NCBI RefSeq assembly: GCF_902490045.1
Contig: NZ_CABUCJ010000025.1
Span: 1-26,825 of the forward strand
DNA from: an uncultured Anaerotruncus sp.
GTDB taxonomy: Bacteria > Bacillota > Clostridia > Oscillospirales > Ruminococcaceae
DNA length: 26,825 nucleotides
Direction: 5' to 3'
This document shows positions 13,956 through 20,909 of this stretch, in pieces. Positions within the stretch are counted from its first letter, which is position 1. The number at the start of each line of letters is the position of its first letter. A program made the position numbers and the translations under genes. The notes below the pieces were generated by a model that did not search any database, was not told the DNA's origin, and worked only from the letters and a program-made list of their open reading frames with translations.

Positions 13956-15369
13956 GCCCGTCCCGCTTCCGCCGGCGCACGAAGGTGGAGGGGTCGAGCC
14001 CCAGGCTTTTGGCCGCGTCCCGGACGTTCCCGAACCGCGCGTAGGCCCGGTCGAGGTAGCTGCGCTCCACCTGCCGCAGGATCGCGCGCAGGTCGACCGG
14101 CTCGGTCAGCTCGGCCAGATCCTCCTCCTCCAGCCGGATCTCGTCCGAGATCGGCAGGTCCTCCAGCTCGATCGGGTTGCGTCCGCTGAGCACGATCGTC
14201 CGCTCAACGACGTTGTGCAGCTCGCGCACGTTGCCCGGCCAGTCGTAGCTTTTGAGCCCCAAAAGCGCGGTCTGGGAGAACTTCTTCTTCATATTGTACT
14301 TCTTGTTGAGCTCGGACGCGAAGAACTGCACGAAGGGGATGATGTCCTCCCGCCGCTTTCGCAGCGGCGGCACCTCGACCGGCAGGGCGTTGAGGCAGTA
14401 GAAGAACTCCTCCCGCAGCTTCTTTTCGGAGGCAAGCTGCTCAAGGTCGCGGGAGGTCGACGCGAGCACGCGCGCGTCGACCCGGACCGGGTCGGGCGAG
14501 CCCACCCGGGTGATCGTCTTTTCGTGGATGAGGCTGCAGACCTTCATCTGGATGTCGGGGGGCAGCTCGCCCACCTCGTTGAGAAAGATCGTGCCGCCGC
14601 TGCCCGTCTCAAAGAGGCCGGGACGCACCTCCCCGTCCCGCGCCACGCCGAAGAGCTCCTCGTTCATCGTCTCGGGCGGGATCGCCCCGCAGCTCACGGT
14701 GACGAACTTCCCCTTTTTGCGGGCGGATTTGGAGTGGATGTACTTGGCGAGCGTGCTTTTGCCGACCCCGCGCTCCCCCACGATGAGTACCGTCGCGTCG
14801 AGCGGCGCGAGCTTGTCCGCCGTGCGGATCGTCGCGATCGTCGCCTCGTCGACGGCGATCAGGTCCGGGCGGCTCCCCAGCCGGCGGCGCATCGCCTCCA
14901 GCTCGTCGCGGTACTGCTTGGACTGCGCCCAGCTCTCCTCGAGCTGGCCCTTGAGGTCGTACATCTCGGTCACGTCGCGCACGTTGGTGACGACCATCAC
15001 GATGTTGTTGTCCTGATCGAAGGTCGGCGTCGAGGTGATGATCGCGCGCCGGCCCGTCTTAAAGGTCTGCTCGAGCGTCACCGAGGTGCCCGCCTCGATC
15101 GCGAGCAGGGTGCCCGAGCGGGAGATGACCCCCGTCGTCTCGAGGGTGCGCATATCCTTGCCGAGCACCTCCCCGCGGTGCAGGCCGCTGATCGCCTCGT
15201 AGCTCTTGTTGATCATGAGCGTCACCGCGTTTCCGTCGGTGATGTAGATGCCGTCGAAGGAGGATTCGATGATCGCCTCGAGGCGGTCGCGCTCCATCAG
15301 GATGTCGCGCGGGTCGTCCCCCTCGGGGCGGCGCGACGGGATCAGGTAGGTTCTTTCCCTCCGTGACAA
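13951..15369 (-). CDS. PAS / AAA+ / Fis-type HTH regulator with a degenerate sigma-54-activator core
   Basis: The protein has 472 aa. A PAS sensor domain (about residues 26-140) and a short coiled linker precede an AAA+ domain (about 170-400) and a C-terminal Fis-type helix-turn-helix (about 430-472). Walker A is GERGVGKST (198-206), and the family block WPGNVREL is present at 377-384. The GAFTGA loop that contacts sigma-54 is deleted after ELFG (238-241), the Walker B Asp is Asn264 (FLNEV), and the usual YRLN arginine is Cys325 (FYCLN). It therefore probably does not drive sigma-54 and may resemble TyrR in acting with the main sigma factor. The start is TTG at 15369, supported by GGGAGGGGAC upstream. 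It is the likely controller of the 4-hydroxybutyrate operon, responding to a small ligand bound by the PAS domain. Confidence 0.88.
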   Translation of the reverse strand: MSRRERTYLIPSRRPEGDDPRDILMERDRLEAIIESSFDGIYITDGNAVTLMINKSYEAISGLHRGEVLGKDMRTLETTGVISRSGTLLAIEAGTSVTLEQTFKTGRRAIITSTPTFDQDNNIVMVVTNVRDVTEMYDLKGQLEESWAQSKQYRDELEAMRRRLGSRPDLIAVDEATIATIRTADKLAPLDATVLIVGERGVGKSTLAKYIHSKSARKKGKFVTVSCGAIPPETMNEELFGVARDGEVRPGLFETGSGGTIFLNEVGELPPDIQMKVCSLIHEKTITRVGSPDPVRVDARVLASTSRDLEQLASEKKLREEFFYCLNALPVEVPPLRKRREDIIPFVQFFASELNKKYNMKKKFSQTALLGLKSYDWPGNVRELHNVVERTIVLSGRNPIELEDLPISDEIRLEEEDLAELTEPVDLRAILRQVERSYLDRAYARFGNVRDAAKSLGLDPSTFVRRRKRDGQ

Positions 15370-15390
15370 GCCGGTCCCCTCCCCTCTTTG

Positions 15391-16005
15391 CTATCTGCCG
15401 CGGGCGGGACGCTTTTTCTCCCGCTCGGCCGCCTCGCGCGCCGCGAGGTCATAGTGCTTGCTGAGGCTGGAGAACTGCTCCCCCGCCCCGCCGGTGATCC
15501 GGCGCAGCAGGACCATGCGGTCGTCCCCCTGGTCCCGGAGAAAGCTGTCGAACGCCTGCTTGTCCGCCAGGGTGCGGATGTTTTCCAGATGCTCGCTCGC
15601 CGTCAGGAAGGTGCGCGCCTTCAGAAAGAGGGCGGCGATCGGCTCGCGGAATTGGCTGTTCATCCGGCGGTGCTTTCCGCAGCGGTTTTCGATCTCGAGC
15701 ATCGCGTTCATCATCTCGTCGTAGAGCTTGACCACCTTGCCGCCGCCCGCGCGCCCGATGACCTCACGGATCGCCTCCGGCTGCTCCCCGAGCGGGAGCG
15801 CGCGCACCGTGTCCCCCTCCCCGCGCTCGACCGCGAGCTCCCCTGCGGGCGGGCGGGCGGAGACGTGGTTGGAGATCTTTACATAGGCGAACGCGAACCT
15901 GTCCACCGCTTCGCGCAGGCCGTGCTGCTGCTTTTTGCTGAAATAGAAGCAGAGCACGATCGCCACAATCATGACGGCATAGCCGATCCGGATGAAAATT
16001 TCCAT
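15391..16005 (-). CDS. Unknown protein with one N-terminal membrane segment
   Basis: I do not recognise this 204-aa protein. Residues 3-22 form one hydrophobic helix (IFIRIGYAVMIVAIVLCFYF) followed by KK and a soluble, charged, mostly helical domain with many basic residues at the end (EREKKRPARGR). This suggests a membrane-anchored cytosolic domain. The ATG at 16005 has GAGGGG about nine bases upstream; an ATG upstream in the same frame lacks such a site. Its stop is 21 bases before the regulator start, so the two are probably made together. It might relay a membrane signal to the regulator or be unrelated. No promoter was clear on this strand in the 134-base gap upstream. Confidence 0.75.
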   Translation of the reverse strand: MEIFIRIGYAVMIVAIVLCFYFSKKQQHGLREAVDRFAFAYVKISNHVSARPPAGELAVERGEGDTVRALPLGEQPEAIREVIGRAGGGKVVKLYDEMMNAMLEIENRCGKHRRMNSQFREPIAALFLKARTFLTASEHLENIRTLADKQAFDSFLRDQGDDRMVLLRRITGGAGEQFSSLSKHYDLAAREAAEREKKRPARGR

Positions 16006-16052
16006 GCTGTATCCCCTCAAATCAATTCGTCGTTGGGCCCTCGCGGACCTTT

Positions 16053-16088
16053 CCGGGGCTTGCGCAACCCCGGCGGGTGTGGTATGCT
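16053..16088 (+). promoter_or_regulatory. Promoter with overlapping palindrome, upstream of the 215-aa membrane protein gene
   Basis: TTGCGC (16060-16065) and TATGCT (16083-16088) are spaced by 17 bases, and a TG at 16080-16081 forms an extended -10. The -35 box lies in the centre of a palindrome, CCGGGG-c-TTGC / GCAA-CCCCGG (16053-16073), which looks like an operator. A second palindrome, GGCCGGGG-C-CCCCGGCC (16103-16119), lies in the leader just before the ribosome binding site. Confidence 0.55.
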
Positions 16089-16139
16089 TTTGGAAGCAAC
16101 GCGGCCGGGGCCCCCGGCCGGATAAGGAGTGGTCCTTCC

Positions 16140-16787
16140 ATGAAAAACGTCAGCGGCACCCGTTCCCGGCCCGTCGTCTCCACCGCGCTCTTTCTCGCGG
16201 CCGTCCTCGGACAGGCCTGGTTCTGGCGCAAACTGCTCTTCGGCGGCTCCCTCGCCGGGCAGCCGCCCGCCCTCTATGCCGAGCTGGCCTTCCTGGCCGT
16301 CATCCTGGCGCTCGCCCTGCTCACCGCGCGCCCGCGCGGGCTGGGCGGGAAAAAGCGGTGCGCCGCCGCCCTCGCGGGCTTCGCGGTCTATGCCGTCTTC
16401 AACCTCGTCAACATCCGGCAGTTCGCCGCCTTCAACCTGTCGGCCTCCGACTCCGCCTATGAGAGCCTCGGCCCCGCGCTCGTGGCGCTCAAGCTCTTCC
16501 TCGTGCTGGCGGGCGTCATCGCCGCCATGCCGGTCGCGCCCGCGCCCGACGGGCGCGAATACGCCGACCGCCTCATGACCGCCGCCCAGCGCCAGAGCGC
16601 CGAGTGGGCGAAGGCGGGCGCGAAGGGCGCGCAGAAGGACCTGCAGAAGACGATCGACAGCCTCCGGGGACAGCTCTCCGCCGAGGAGCTCGCCGAGCTG
16701 CTGAAGGACCTCCAGGGCGAGAAGGCGGGCGCCGCGGACAAGCCGTCCGGCGCGCAGGCCCCCGCCGGAGAGGCCCCGCGGGAATAG
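16140..16787 (+). CDS. Four-helix membrane protein with charged C-terminal tail, function unknown
   Basis: I do not recognise this 215-aa protein. Four hydrophobic segments lie at about residues 12-30, 42-62, 74-93 and 112-132. The remaining 80 residues are hydrophilic and rich in Ala, Lys, Glu and Gln, with a helical stretch (QKDLQKTIDSLRGQLSAEEL) and a low-complexity Ala/Pro/Gly end. This could be a cytosolic coiled-coil tail. The start at 16140 is chosen for AAGGAG at 16124-16129; an in-frame ATG at 16077 lies upstream of the promoter's -10 box and cannot be used from it. It diverges from the gene for the one-TM protein and is followed by its own terminator. Confidence 0.72.
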   Translation: MKNVSGTRSRPVVSTALFLAAVLGQAWFWRKLLFGGSLAGQPPALYAELAFLAVILALALLTARPRGLGGKKRCAAALAGFAVYAVFNLVNIRQFAAFNLSASDSAYESLGPALVALKLFLVLAGVIAAMPVAPAPDGREYADRLMTAAQRQSAEWAKAGAKGAQKDLQKTIDSLRGQLSAEELAELLKDLQGEKAGAADKPSGAQAPAGEAPRE

Positions 16788-16805
16788 CCGTCCTGAGAAG
16801 AGACG

Positions 16806-16835
16806 ATCCGCGCCGTTTTACGGCGCGGATTTTTT
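16806..16835 (+). terminator. Rho-independent terminator
   Basis: The stem ATCCGCGCCG / CGGCGCGGAT (16806-16815 with 16821-16830), loop TTTTA, is followed by a T run to 16835. It closes the 215-aa membrane protein gene and lies at the convergent junction with the next gene. Confidence 0.88.
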
Positions 16836-16849
16836 GCGCCTTCGGGGCG

Positions 16850-17149
16850 TCACCTGGGGCCGCGCCCCTGCTCCTCCATGCTTTTGGCGTCCCGCTCGCT
16901 GCGCCGGAAGGCGACCCCCACGCAGGCGAGCACCAGCAGGTTCGCAAGCCAGATGCCCCAGTTGTAGACCGCGACCGAGCGCACCAGGTTGATGAGCACC
17001 GTCACGATCGCCGCGACGTAGTAGATCCGGCTGAGCAGCAGGGAGGATTTCCCCGTCTTCGCCGTGATGATGAGATTCGCCGCGAACGCCAGCAGAATGA
17101 ACGCCACCCCTCCAAAAACAAGATAGAGCGCGTAATCGACCCAAGCCAT
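16850..17149 (-). CDS. Small three-helix membrane protein, function unknown
   Basis: This 99-aa protein has three hydrophobic segments, at about residues 6-29, 40-58 and 64-82, followed by a charged, Arg-rich tail. I do not recognise the family. It stands alone between convergent and upstream terminators. The ribosome binding site is a G-rich AAGGGGAA about seven bases before the ATG. A near-consensus promoter lies about 80-105 bases upstream, and two GC-rich hairpins are in the leader. No neighbour gives a clue to its function. Confidence 0.72.
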   Translation of the reverse strand: MAWVDYALYLVFGGVAFILLAFAANLIITAKTGKSSLLLSRIYYVAAIVTVLINLVRSVAVYNWGIWLANLLVLACVGVAFRRSERDAKSMEEQGRGPR

Positions 17150-17175
17150 TGCGTTTCCCCTTTTCCTTTGTTTAT

Positions 17176-17216
17176 CGTGGGCGCACCCACGGTTTGCCCG
17201 CGGCGGACCGCCGCGG
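17176..17216 (-). promoter_or_regulatory. Two consecutive hairpins in the leader of the 99-aa membrane protein gene
   Basis: CGTGGG-cgca-CCCACG (17176-17191) and CCGCGGCGG-a-CCGCCGCGG (17198-17216) are perfect inverted repeats. They fill most of the predicted leader between the start of transcription (about 17220) and the ribosome binding site. They could control translation or message life; there is no sign of a known riboswitch. Confidence 0.45.
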
Positions 17217-17226
17217 AATCACTTCC

Positions 17227-17255
17227 AGTATAAACGAAAATTCCCCCGGTGACAA
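17227..17255 (-). promoter_or_regulatory. Sigma-A-type promoter of the 99-aa membrane protein gene
   Basis: On the minus strand TTGTCA (17255-17250) and TATACT (17232-17227) are separated by exactly 17 bases, each with five of six consensus bases. It is placed about 78 bases before the start codon. Confidence 0.72.
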
Positions 17256-17294
17256 CCCGCTTTCCAAAACCGGCGCAAAATCCCCCGGGCAGAT

Positions 17295-17330
17295 GGAAGG
17301 GGCGGCCGCTTTTTAGCGGCCGCCCCTTCC
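17295..17330. terminator. Terminator-like hairpin at the end of the nucleoside-type operon
   Basis: A perfect 16-bp GC-rich stem (17295-17310 with 17315-17330) with loop TTTT lies about 33 bases beyond the stop codon of the cyclo-ligase-like gene. The U tract on the minus strand is weak, so termination strength is uncertain. Confidence 0.7.
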
Positions 17331-17363
17331 GATGCTGGCGCCCCGCCCGAGGAGACGGCGGGG

Positions 17364-18113
17364 CTATTTGCAGTGGATTTCGCACCAGAGCTCCTGGATG
17401 GGCGGGATCTTCTCCCGCATACCGGGCGCAAGCAGGCTCCAGAGAATCCCCTTGGTGGGCTTGGGGAACTCGTTGCGGGTCTTGATGACGCGGGTGGGGG
17501 TGACGATGTAGTCGATCGCCGTGTCGTAAATCCGCACCTCGACGTCCACGTCGACGACCTGGCAGTCGTGCCCGACCGCGAAGACGGGGGTGTCGGTGTC
17601 CACGACCCCCTTGGTGTAAAACATCGCCCATTCGAGGTCGAAGTAGCCGTGCCCCTTGCCGAAGCGGATGCCGCTCGGCGTGATGGCCGACGCGCCCGTC
17701 ACGAGCATGTCGATGTGCCCGATCTTCTCGGCGATCTCCTTCAGGGTGATGAACTTCCAGTACCGCTGCACGCCGTCGAGGGTGGAGGCGAGCTCCTCCT
17801 TGCCCTCGGGCACGCTGCCAGGCGCGATGAGGAAGACCCCCCGCTCGATGCCGTAGTTGGTCATGAGGATCGTCTTTTTGTCGCGGATCGCCCGCTCCCG
17901 AAGCGCCTCGAGGTTGTTGTCGGGGGTGATGAAGACGACCTTGCTGTTTTTATAAATCTCCGTCGCGCAGAGGTTCTCCGCGCAGAGATCGCTTCCCTCG
18001 TAGTCCGCGATGAACTCGCTGAACTTCCAGCTGAAGCGGGAATCGGGGCGGGCCACCTTGCGCAGCTCCTCCCAGATCAGCGGGCGCGCCGCCTGCGCAT
18101 CCATCTTTTCCAT
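17364..18113 (-). CDS. 5-formyltetrahydrofolate cyclo-ligase-family protein
   Basis: This 249-aa protein is of the 5-FTHF cyclo-ligase (MTHFS) fold. The signature FGKGHGYFDLEWAM at about residues 150-163 corresponds to the GxGxGYYDR phosphate-binding loop of the family, although the final YDR is FDL here. It is longer than the usual folate enzyme (about 180-200 aa) and has an extra N-terminal region, so it may act on another substrate. The ATG at 18113 has GGAGG at 18120-18124, just downstream of the preceding stop. It is the last gene of the operon with the kinase, hydrolase and importer. A folate-salvage role is possible, but its place suggests an ATP-dependent step on the imported compound. 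Confidence 0.82.
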   Translation of the reverse strand: MEKMDAQAARPLIWEELRKVARPDSRFSWKFSEFIADYEGSDLCAENLCATEIYKNSKVVFITPDNNLEALRERAIRDKKTILMTNYGIERGVFLIAPGSVPEGKEELASTLDGVQRYWKFITLKEIAEKIGHIDMLVTGASAITPSGIRFGKGHGYFDLEWAMFYTKGVVDTDTPVFAVGHDCQVVDVDVEVRIYDTAIDYIVTPTRVIKTRNEFPKPTKGILWSLLAPGMREKIPPIQELWCEIHCK

Positions 18114-18125
18114 CCGTCGGCCTCC

Positions 18126-19151
18126 TTAATTCCGGGCGGCGCAGGCCGCCATCTCGTGGGCGAGCGACCGCAGGTCGAAATGATTGGCCGCCTCGATTGT
18201 GTCATAATAATAGGAGTCGTAGGCCGGGGCGCCGTTCAGGGCCCCGACGATATAGCCCGCCATCGCCGCCACCGTGTCGGTGTCGTTGCCGATGTTGACC
18301 GCCGAGAAAATCGTCTCGAGCGGGTGGCCGTTGGTGGACATGACGAGCCCGAAGACGCAGGGCACCGCCTCGGAGACGTGCAGGCCCGCGCCGACGATAT
18401 CGCCCAATTCGATCATCGCGCGCTCGTAGTCGCCGCAGTAGCGCAGCCCGATCTCCGCCGCGAGGGCGATGCGCTTTTCGACCGACGGGCCCGCCAGCTT
18501 CTTGGCGAAGCCGCGCGCCAGCCGCATCCCCTCCCGCGCGCCGTAGAGGCCCGCGTTCACAACGTCGACGGCGTTTTTCCCCTCGACCATCGCGCAGCTC
18601 ACCGCCGCCGCGATCGCGCAGCCGCCCGAGATGGCCAGGTCGTTGTCGTGGGTGACGCGGATGATCGTCACCGCGTCCGCCACCGCGCGGTCGAGGTCCC
18701 CCGGATGGAGCATCCCGACCGGGCCGATCTTCATGCCCGCGCCGTTGGTCGCCTTGGCGTTGTCGCAGGCGAGGAAGCTGTAGCTCTCGGCGGGCGCCTC
18801 CCCCTTGAGGCGGGCGATGCCCGCGCGGGTGGTCGGCCCGGCGTAGTTGTCAAAATACTCGGGGTGCTCCGACCAGGTCAGCACCGAACGCTCGGCGACC
18901 CCCCGGTCGATCTTCCCGCCGTTTTTGACGATCTCCCGCGCCGTGTAGTAGGCGAGGGAAAAGTCGTCGGTGACATAACCCGCCACGGCCCCACGCGCAA
19001 AGGTATCCTCCGGCGCCTGGCGGAACTCCCGCACATAGCCGCCGAATTTCTCCCTGATCAGTTCGGGGGTGCGGGTCTCGGTCGCGGCGCCCATCGCGTC
19101 TCCGATCGCGCCGCCGAGCAGCGAACCCAAAATTCTCTCTTCCACTGTCAT
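18126..19151 (-). CDS. ADP-ribosylglycohydrolase-family protein
   Basis: This 341-aa all-helical protein belongs to the ADP-ribosylglycohydrolase (DraG/ARH) family, which cleaves N- or O-glycosidic bonds to ribose using two metal ions. Metal motifs are intact: GAIGDAMGA at residues 14-22, TDDFS at 61-65 and NIGNDTDTVA at 287-296. I chose the ATG at 19151 because AAGGAG lies nine bases upstream; the in-frame ATG at 19169 has no such site. It follows the PfkB kinase gene. The pair of an ARH-like hydrolase and PfkB kinase with a transporter is also found in E. coli as yegTUV, whose predicted role is nucleoside-like salvage. Here it probably frees a base or leaving group from an imported glycoside. 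Confidence 0.88.
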   Translation of the reverse strand: MTVEERILGSLLGGAIGDAMGAATETRTPELIREKFGGYVREFRQAPEDTFARGAVAGYVTDDFSLAYYTAREIVKNGGKIDRGVAERSVLTWSEHPEYFDNYAGPTTRAGIARLKGEAPAESYSFLACDNAKATNGAGMKIGPVGMLHPGDLDRAVADAVTIIRVTHDNDLAISGGCAIAAAVSCAMVEGKNAVDVVNAGLYGAREGMRLARGFAKKLAGPSVEKRIALAAEIGLRYCGDYERAMIELGDIVGAGLHVSEAVPCVFGLVMSTNGHPLETIFSAVNIGNDTDTVAAMAGYIVGALNGAPAYDSYYYDTIEAANHFDLRSLAHEMAACAARN

Positions 19152-19169
19152 CTGTCGCACTCCTTCCAT

Positions 19170-20102
19170 CTAGTCCTGATCTGAAAAGCGGATACCCTGC
19201 GCGCGCAGGAACCGTTCCGCCGCCGCCTCGTCCGCGAGCCCCGTCCTGGAGCCCACCTGCTGGATCTGGATCGCGGCGGCGGCCGTGGCGAGCCACGCAC
19301 ACCGCTCGAGGGGGTATTCCCTGGCGAGGCAGGAGACGAACACCGCGTTGAAGGTGTCCCCCGCCCCGGTGGTGTCCTTCACCGGCACCCGGAAGGCCGG
19401 CACCGCGAAATGCGCCTCCTTCGTAAAGACCTCGCAGCCCGCCGCGCCCCGCGTCACAACGACGATCTCGGGGCCCTGCGCGAGCATCTCCCTCGCCCCG
19501 CGTTCAAGGTCCCGGTGCCCGACGTAGCAGGCCAGGCCCTCCTCGTTGGGGAAGACGATGTAGGCGAGGGAAAGCGTCTCCGCCTTCTGCCCGGGGGTCA
19601 TCCGCTCTGACTCCGGCTCGAAGTCGAGGGAGACGCGCACCCCGCGCTTTTTGGCCTCGCGGCCCACCGGCAGCACGAGGTGCGGGTAGGTGCCGATCAT
19701 ATGCACGTATTTGGCTTCGGCCAGATAGTCGAAATCCACCTCCTCGGGGTAGGGGGAGATCGCCCCCGTCTGGCAGATGGACATGGATTTTTCCCCGCTC
19801 GCGTCGAGGTTGGTCACTGTGAAATAGGTGTCCTCCCCCGGCCGCACGATGCTGTGGGAAATATCCACTCCCCGCCGCTCGAGGTCCCCGAGGGTCAGCC
19901 TGCCGAAGTCGTCCTCCCCCACCGAGACGACCGCGCCGCACTTCGCGCCGAACGCGGCCGCCGCCGAGAGGTAGTTCGCGACCATGCCGCCGGGGAATTT
20001 CCCCAGCATCTGGCCGAGCACCTTCTCGTCGTGCCCGGGGATGTGGTCCACCTTGAGCATGATGTCGATGTCCGCGTCGCCGACGCCGATGATGTCGAAC
20101 AT
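19170..20102 (-). CDS. PfkB-family carbohydrate kinase
   Basis: This 310-aa ribokinase-type kinase has the N-terminal IGVGDADIDI strand, the PGGMVANYLSAAAAFG substrate region, the FPNEEG block and the catalytic DTTGAGDTF anion hole with Asp249 as base. Such enzymes phosphorylate a sugar or nucleoside at a hydroxymethyl group with ATP. The ATG at 20102 has AAGGAGG upstream, and the BtpA-like gene ends 19 bases before. The specific sugar cannot be read. With an eIF2B-type isomerase and a hydrolase in the operon, ribose, ribose 1-phosphate or a whole nucleoside are the leading choices. Confidence 0.9.
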   Translation of the reverse strand: MFDIIGVGDADIDIMLKVDHIPGHDEKVLGQMLGKFPGGMVANYLSAAAAFGAKCGAVVSVGEDDFGRLTLGDLERRGVDISHSIVRPGEDTYFTVTNLDASGEKSMSICQTGAISPYPEEVDFDYLAEAKYVHMIGTYPHLVLPVGREAKKRGVRVSLDFEPESERMTPGQKAETLSLAYIVFPNEEGLACYVGHRDLERGAREMLAQGPEIVVVTRGAAGCEVFTKEAHFAVPAFRVPVKDTTGAGDTFNAVFVSCLAREYPLERCAWLATAAAAIQIQQVGSRTGLADEAAAERFLRAQGIRFSDQD

Positions 20103-20121
20103 GCCGCCGCCTCCTTTCCGT

Positions 20122-20907
20122 CTATGCCCGCGCCCGCTCGACCTGCTCCATATAGCGGCGCGCGCGGTCGGGGTTCACGGGGTTGAGCAAATCTCCGTCC
20201 TTGATCCACGCGCCCACGCACACCCCGTCGAACTGCTGGAGCAGCTCATAGACGTTGTCGCCCGTCGACCCGCCGCCGAGGATGATGGGGGCATCCCCCA
20301 CCTTCGGGCGCGTCCGCCCGACCAGCTCGAGGCTCTCCCGCGCGTTTCTGCCGCAGAGGAAAAGCCCGTCCGCGAAGCACTGGCAGACCGCGTCGAACGC
20401 CGCGTCCTCCACCGCCTTGGGGCAGATCTGCACCGCGTGCGGCTCGTAGACGTCCGCATAAATGGGCATTTTGGAGCCGAGCTTGCGCTTGAGCTGGGTG
20501 ATCTTCACGCACTGCCCCTGCAGGATGCCCGCGGAGGTCACCTCCGCGCCGACGTAGGCGTGCTCGACGCGGACGAAGTCCGCGCCCGCCGCCTCCGCCA
20601 CCGCGAGGGAGGCGCAGCCGTCCCAGATCATCAGCACGCCGAGGATCTGGCCCGGGAATTCCCGCCGGATCGCGCCCGCGAGGTGGGTCATGTAGGCGAC
20701 CGCCTCGATCGGGGACTCCTCCAGCAGGGGGATGTCGTTGAAGTTCTGGAGGATCACGCCGTCATAGCCGTAACGGTCGAAGACGGCGACCTCCTCAAGC
20801 AGCCTGTCGGTGATCGTGCCGATGCTCTCCCCGCCGTAGCGGTAGCTGCCCGGCAGGGCGAGCGGCTGGGCCATGCCGATGGCGATCTTTTCTTTTCCGC
20901 GGAACAT
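20122..20907 (-). CDS. BtpA/SgcQ-family TIM-barrel protein
   Basis: This 261-aa protein matches the BtpA/SgcQ family: IGMAQPLALPGSYRYGGES near the start, DGVILQNFNDIP at about residues 49-60 and, near the end, IILGGGSTGDNVYELL with DGVCVGAWIKDGD, a phosphate-binding TIM-barrel ending. The family takes its name from BtpA, linked to photosystem I biogenesis in cyanobacteria, but in heterotrophs its members sit in sugar operons and their reaction is not established. The ATG at 20907 comes three bases after the previous stop, with GGGGAGGG inside the upstream gene, so translation is coupled. An aldolase, epimerase or lyase role on a phosphorylated sugar is a reasonable guess. Confidence 0.87.
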   Translation of the reverse strand: MFRGKEKIAIGMAQPLALPGSYRYGGESIGTITDRLLEEVAVFDRYGYDGVILQNFNDIPLLEESPIEAVAYMTHLAGAIRREFPGQILGVLMIWDGCASLAVAEAAGADFVRVEHAYVGAEVTSAGILQGQCVKITQLKRKLGSKMPIYADVYEPHAVQICPKAVEDAAFDAVCQCFADGLFLCGRNARESLELVGRTRPKVGDAPIILGGGSTGDNVYELLQQFDGVCVGAWIKDGDLLNPVNPDRARRYMEQVERARA

Positions 20908-20909
20908 CG

